A stretch of 9,030 nucleotides of DNA. Source: Bacilli bacterium. GTDB lineage: Bacteria > Bacillota_I > Bacilli_A > Haloplasmatales > Haloplasmataceae. Shown here piece after piece: positions 5,781 to 9,030 of this stretch. The translations under genes were made by a program, and so were the position numbers. The first letter of the stretch is position 1. Every line of letters starts with the position of its first letter. The notes beneath the pieces are model-generated. The model saw only the letters and a list, made by a program, of their open reading frames with translations, was not told the origin of the DNA and did not search any database. The stretch spans positions 1-9,030 of the forward strand of contig JAAZCR010000061.1 of the NCBI GenBank assembly GCA_012513195.1, read 5' to 3'.

Positions 5781-7176
5781 CCTAGTAGAAGAGATTATTT
5801 GGGGTTGGCCATTAATAGTCATATTATTATCATTAAGCTTCTATTTTTCTGTAAAAACACGTTTTGTTCAATTTCGCTATCTTAAACTAATACCAAAACT
5901 CTTATTTGAGAAGAATAATAAAAGCAATAAGTTTAGTGCTTTTCAAACTGTTTCATTGATTTTAGCCAATCATATTGGAACGGGTAATATTGTTGGTGTA
6001 GCCTATGCGATATGTTATGGGGGACCAGGAGCTATATTTTGGATGTGGATGACTGCCTTAATTTGTTCCTCTTTATCTTTTATGGAAAATACTTTAGGTC
6101 AATTATATAAAACTGAGATTAATGGAGAATATCGGGGTGGAACTGCTTATTATATTTATCGAGGAATAGGATCACAATTTTGGGCCTATAGCATCTCAAC
6201 GTTATTTCTTATTTGTTTAGGAATCTTTATGCCTACAATTCAAGCTACCACCATATCCGAAACACTAAACACGACCTTTAACATAAACAAATTATTGATA
6301 GGAATATTAGTGACAGTATTACTTGGTTATGTAATTATCGGTAATGCAAAACGTTTAGTCAGATTTGCGGAAGTTTTAATTCCGTTCATGGCATTCTTTT
6401 ACATTATCATATCTCTAGTAATTATTATTTCACATTTCAATTTACTCGATGATATCATTAGACTTATCATTAGTAATGCCATAAATAAAAAAGCAATTTA
6501 TGGTGGTATTATTGGTAAGTCCATAAACATCGGCATGCGTCGAGGGATTTTTACACATGAAGCAGGTATTGGTACTTCCCCTAATATATCTTCCTCAAGC
6601 AATGTTAGTCATCCTGTTAAGCAAGGATTATTATCGAGTTTTTGCATCTTTATTGATACGATACTATTATGTTCCTTGACAGCTTTTATTATATTAATTA
6701 CTAATAAGTACAATATTATAAGTGAGAATGAATACTTATTTATTGGATTACCTAATAAGGGGTACAACGAATTTGTGAGCGAGGCAGTAAACACTGTTTT
6801 TATAGGTTGGGGTAATCTCTTTATCACAATTTCTATCTTTTTATTTGGTTTTACAGCTTTATTTGGTAGTTTTTATAATGCCCAAACTAATTTGATGTTT
6901 ATCTTTCAGGGGAAGAAGTACGAAAAAGCGAATGTTGTTTATAAGATCTTCTTTTTAATTATAATTTTCATTAGTAGTTTTTATAAAGCTGATATTGCGT
7001 GGATCATTACTGATTTGGGTGTAGGAGTTGCAGCATTTGTGAATATTATCGTGCTCCTTATCTTAAATAGAAAAGTTATTGATGCTTTAAAAGATTTTGA
7101 GTTAAAATATAAAAAGAAGTTAAATTTATCTTATTATAATAATGAATTAGAATGCTGGCGAAATCAGGTGAAATGA
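5773..7176 (+). CDS. Sodium:amino-acid (alanine/glycine-type) symporter, AGCS family
   Basis: The product has 467 residues, normal for the alanine/glycine:cation symporter family (AlsT/DagA/GlnT types), with about ten hydrophobic segments. The N-terminus WGWPLIVILLSLSFYFSVKTRFVQFRY (10-36) matches the family start and supports this ATG. Conserved signatures are HIGTGNIVGVAYAICYGGPGAIFWMW (67-92), with the GTGNI.GVA and GGPGA.FWMW motifs; E105 in SFMEN; GGTAYYI (122-128) in place of the common GGP.YYI; and RRGIFTHEAGIGTSPN (256-271), then HPVKQGL (280-286) and FIDT (293-296). The usual F(S/T)NEAG reads FTHEAG here, an Asn-to-His change at a conserved spot. It should import a small neutral amino acid with sodium; alanine, glycine and glutamine cannot be separated by eye. 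Translation may be held back by the leader hairpin. The stop overlaps the start of cinA by one base, so the two genes are coupled. Confidence 0.92.
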   Translation: MKYLVEEIIWGWPLIVILLSLSFYFSVKTRFVQFRYLKLIPKLLFEKNNKSNKFSAFQTVSLILANHIGTGNIVGVAYAICYGGPGAIFWMWMTALICSSLSFMENTLGQLYKTEINGEYRGGTAYYIYRGIGSQFWAYSISTLFLICLGIFMPTIQATTISETLNTTFNINKLLIGILVTVLLGYVIIGNAKRLVRFAEVLIPFMAFFYIIISLVIIISHFNLLDDIIRLIISNAINKKAIYGGIIGKSINIGMRRGIFTHEAGIGTSPNISSSSNVSHPVKQGLLSSFCIFIDTILLCSLTAFIILITNKYNIISENEYLFIGLPNKGYNEFVSEAVNTVFIGWGNLFITISIFLFGFTALFGSFYNAQTNLMFIFQGKKYEKANVVYKIFFLIIIFISSFYKADIAWIITDLGVGVAAFVNIIVLLILNRKVIDALKDFELKYKKKLNLSYYNNELECWRNQVK

Positions 7177-8405
7177 TGAAGATTGGGATTTTAGCGATTG
7201 GTGATGAAGTCGTAAGTGGAAAAACGTTAAATAGTAACGCAACTTTCTTAGCGAGCACTTTAGAAGCCAATCAATTTGAAGTGACAAGGCATTTGGCAGT
7301 AAGAGATATTGAAACAGAAATCCTTCAGGCTTTACATTTTTTATATGAAACTGCGAATGTCGTTATCACCATTGGTGGACTAGGTCCAACATTAGATGAT
7401 TTAACAAAAGATGTGTGTGCTAAATATTTTGATGAAGAAATGGTATTATATCCTGAAGTAGTTGATAAGATAAAAACTTATTATCAACATACTCATAAAT
7501 CTATGCCTGAAAATAACATTAAACAAGCATATTTTATTCCTGGGTCAATTATTGTAGAGAATAAGCATGGTACTGCACCAGGCATGATTTATGAAAAAGC
7601 GGGAAAAGTTATCATTAATCTTCCTGGTCCACCAAATGAATTAGAGCCCATGGTAAATGAATATGTTCTTCCTTACTTGGACAAGTTAGGGTTCCATAAG
7701 ATTTATAAAAAACAATACCGCTTAATGAATATTGGTGAATCAGATGCGGAAATGCACATCAAGGACTTTTATAACTTATTCCCTCATATAAAAATCGCAT
7801 CTTATACTGGCGTCGGATTTGTGGATTATCGTATTATTACGACTGATCCTAATTATAAAGAGGAATTTGATAAATGTGTCCAAGCTTTCGAGGAAAGGAT
7901 GAAGGAAAATATCGTTGGTGATGGTAGTGAGCCACTACAAAAAACTATTATTGATTTGTGTAGAGAAAAAGGATTAACTTTAGCGGTTGCAGAAAGTTGT
8001 ACAGGAGGAATGATTACTTCTTCTATTGTGGATATTTCAGGAAGTTCTGATATCTTAATCGAAGGTGTTGTCACTTATCATAATGATAGTAAAATGGCCC
8101 GATTAGGAGTTAAAGAGGAATTATTAGAAAAGTATGGTGCTGTAAGTCCAGAAGTGGCTTTAGCGATGGCTACAGGCGTGCGATTAACAAGTAAGGCGGA
8201 TATCGGTATTAGTACGACAGGTATCGCAGGACCAACGGGTGGCACGAAAGAGAAACCAGTCGGCTTAGTATATAGTGCGATTGATTTTCAGGGAGAAACC
8301 TTTGTTTTTAAGAACATCTTTAGAGGAGATCGAAATAAGGTTAGACAACGTGCTACTTTACAAATATTATTTGAATTATACAAGGTAATCACGAAAACGT
8401 TTTAA
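7176..8405 (+). CDS. cinA: CinA-like protein, MoCF-like domain plus nicotinamide-nucleotide amidase domain
   Basis: The product has 409 residues from the chosen start, the full two-domain form. Residues 1-165 are the MoCF-like domain (COG1058): MKIGILAIGDEVVSGKTLNSN (1-21), TIGGLGPTLDDLTKD (65-79), ENKHGTAPGM (128-137) and LPGPPNELEPM (149-159). Residues about 255-405 are the PncC-type amidase (COG1546): VAESCTGGMITS (271-282), SGSSDILIEGVVTY (288-301), GAVSPE (321-326) and STTGIAGPTGGTKEKPVG (346-363). The C-terminal domain deamidates NMN to nicotinic acid mononucleotide in pyridine-nucleotide recycling; the N-terminal domain is reported to act as an ADP-ribose or NMN pyrophosphatase in some homologues. 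I chose ATG 7176 because it gives the typical MKIGI start and forms TGATG with the symporter stop, with AGGTGA at 7166-7171. ATG 7173 is also possible; ATG 7152 would add an unusual MLAKSGE extension. The usual neighbours pgsA and recA are absent here. Confidence 0.95.
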   Translation: MKIGILAIGDEVVSGKTLNSNATFLASTLEANQFEVTRHLAVRDIETEILQALHFLYETANVVITIGGLGPTLDDLTKDVCAKYFDEEMVLYPEVVDKIKTYYQHTHKSMPENNIKQAYFIPGSIIVENKHGTAPGMIYEKAGKVIINLPGPPNELEPMVNEYVLPYLDKLGFHKIYKKQYRLMNIGESDAEMHIKDFYNLFPHIKIASYTGVGFVDYRIITTDPNYKEEFDKCVQAFEERMKENIVGDGSEPLQKTIIDLCREKGLTLAVAESCTGGMITSSIVDISGSSDILIEGVVTYHNDSKMARLGVKEELLEKYGAVSPEVALAMATGVRLTSKADIGISTTGIAGPTGGTKEKPVGLVYSAIDFQGETFVFKNIFRGDRNKVRQRATLQILFELYKVITKTF

Positions 8406-8418
8406 TTGTGATTTTTTT
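8387..8418 (+). terminator. Weak intrinsic terminator after cinA
   Basis: AATCAC (8387-8392) pairs with GTGATT (8408-8413), followed by TTTTT. The stem is only 6 bp with a 15-base loop, and it overlaps the end of cinA, so efficiency is doubtful. Its right arm is the same DNA as the left half of the palindrome at 8406-8423. Confidence 0.45.
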
Positions 8419-8423
8419 CGCAA
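8406..8423. promoter_or_regulatory. Palindromic operator upstream of pgk (related to the gapA site)
   Basis: TTGTGATTTTTTTCGCAA fits TTGTGA-N6-TCACAA with one mismatch (G for A in the right half). It ends five bases before the pgk -35, at about -58 to -41 from the predicted start. Half-sites and spacing match the gapA leader site, which supports a shared Rex- or Crp/Fnr-type regulator. The overlap with a possible terminator arm offers a simpler explanation for part of the pattern. Confidence 0.45.
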
Positions 8424-8428
8424 AGTAA

Positions 8429-8457
8429 TTGAATTTACATCTTTCCCAAATTATAAT
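8429..8457 (+). promoter_or_regulatory. Sigma-A-type promoter of pgk
   Basis: TTGAAT (8429-8434) and a perfect TATAAT (8452-8457) are separated by 17 bases, with transcription expected to start near 8464. pgk is therefore probably expressed independently of the symporter-cinA pair. The ribosome binding site AAGGAGG follows at 8472-8478, ten bases before the ATG. Confidence 0.8.
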
Positions 8458-8488
8458 ATACTTGTATCAATAAGGAGGTTTTTATTAT

Positions 8489-9030
8489 ATGGCGAAAAAG
8501 ACAATTAGAGATGTGGATCTCAAAGGTAAGAAAGTATTAGTACGGGTTGACTTTAATGTGCCAATGGATAAAAAAACACGGGAAATCACAGATGATAACC
8601 GTATTATTCAAGCACTTCCAACTATTCAATACATTATCGATAATGGCGGAAAAGCAATTCTTTTCTCTCATTTAGGCAAAGTTGAAAAAGAAGAAGATAA
8701 AGAAAAGAATACCTTAAGACCAGTCGCTAAACGTCTTAGCGAACTCTTAAATAAAGAAGTTGTATTTGTTCCTGTTACACGCGGTAAAGAATTAGAAGAT
8801 GCGATTAATAATCTTAAAGAAGGCGATGTTCTCTTATTTGAAAACACACGTTTTGAAGATTTAAACGGCAAGAAAGAATCCAAGAACGATCCAGAATTAG
8901 GTGCATACTGGGCAAGTTTAGGTGATATTTTCGTAAATGATGCCTTCGGTACAGCTCATCGTGCTCATGCATCTAACGTCGGAATCGCTCAACATCTTGA
9001 ATGCGTATCAGGATTCTTAATGGAAAAAGA
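8489..9030 (+). CDS. pgk: Phosphoglycerate kinase, N-terminal part (runs off the right edge)
   Basis: Translation from ATG 8489 stays open to the end of the window, giving 180 residues plus two bases, a little under half of the usual 390-400. The enzyme transfers phosphate from 1,3-bisphosphoglycerate to ADP, making ATP and 3-phosphoglycerate, the step directly after GapA. The visible part is the substrate-binding N-domain: [10 protein letters not shown] (16-25), [12 protein letters not shown] (35-46), SHLGK (60-64, Lys where SHLGR is more common), LLFENTRF (115-122) and the hallmark [14 protein letters not shown] (149-162). The basic substrate-binding residues R38, H61, R121 and R158 are all present by family comparison. 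There is no frameshift in the visible part. The nucleotide-binding C-domain is outside the window. In many Firmicutes tpiA, pgm and eno follow pgk, which cannot be checked here. Confidence 0.97.
   Translation, partial: MAKKTIRDVDLKGKKVLVRVDFNVPMDKKTREITDDNRIIQALPTIQYIIDNGGKAILFSHLGKVEKEEDKEKNTLRPVAKRLSELLNKEVVFVPVTRGKELEDAINNLKEGDVLLFENTRFEDLNGKKESKNDPELGAYWASLGDIFVNDAFGTAHRAHASNVGIAQHLECVSGFLMEK

Noticed and set aside
7152..7175. Earlier ATG starts for cinA at 7152 and 7173
   Set aside because: 7152 adds an atypical extension without a well-placed ribosome binding site; 7176 gives the standard family N-terminus and TGATG coupling. 7173 remains possible but differs by one residue.

Overview
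The window comes from a low-GC Gram-positive (Firmicutes-type) bacterium. It is AT-rich throughout, has strong AGGAGG-type ribosome binding sites and good sigma-A-type promoters, and its protein families are typical of Bacilli and relatives. Tryptophan is encoded by TGG and TGA behaves as a true stop, for example in the TGATG junction between two genes. This argues against the UGA=Trp code of most Mollicutes. I cannot name the genus; a deep-branching Bacilli or Erysipelotrichia/Haloplasma/Turicibacter-like host would fit, but that is a guess.

Left part (1-2270). The window opens inside the right end of an IS3-family (IS150-like) insertion sequence: the last 30 codons of its transposase and its terminal inverted repeat, ending at about 141. 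That repeat carries an outward-facing TTGACA. Next come an unassigned protein with a DUF4145/HsdR-N-like N-terminal region and a long coiled coil (317-1192), an MgtC/SapB-family membrane protein (1322-1816), and a convergent GNAT acetyltransferase (1841-2266, minus strand). The last two share a hairpin terminator.

Middle (2280-4481). A divergent promoter region serves the GNAT gene and a NatA/NatB-type ABC exporter operon. The ATPase is intact. The permease is cut by a single in-frame TAA at 3753-3755, so it is either a pseudogene or a permease made in two pieces.

Right part (4482-9030). gapA, an AGCS-family sodium:amino-acid symporter, full-length cinA and the start of pgk follow. The symporter and cinA overlap by one base and sit between the two glycolytic genes. 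gapA and pgk each have their own strong promoter, and each has a related palindrome next to it: ATGTGA-N6-TCACAT at gapA and TTGTGA-N6-TCGCAA at pgk. These suggest a shared Rex- or Crp/Fnr-type regulator. A cre-like site lies upstream of the gapA promoter.

The most unusual structure is a long imperfect inverted repeat (5711-5728 with 5764-5780) in the symporter leader. It would pair the Shine-Dalgarno sequence and the AUG of the symporter mRNA into one hairpin. I found no CRISPR array, tRNA or rRNA. I saw no clearly new multi-gene system; the best candidates for something undescribed are the start-sequestering hairpin, the paired glycolytic operators, the split permease and the standalone coiled-coil protein.
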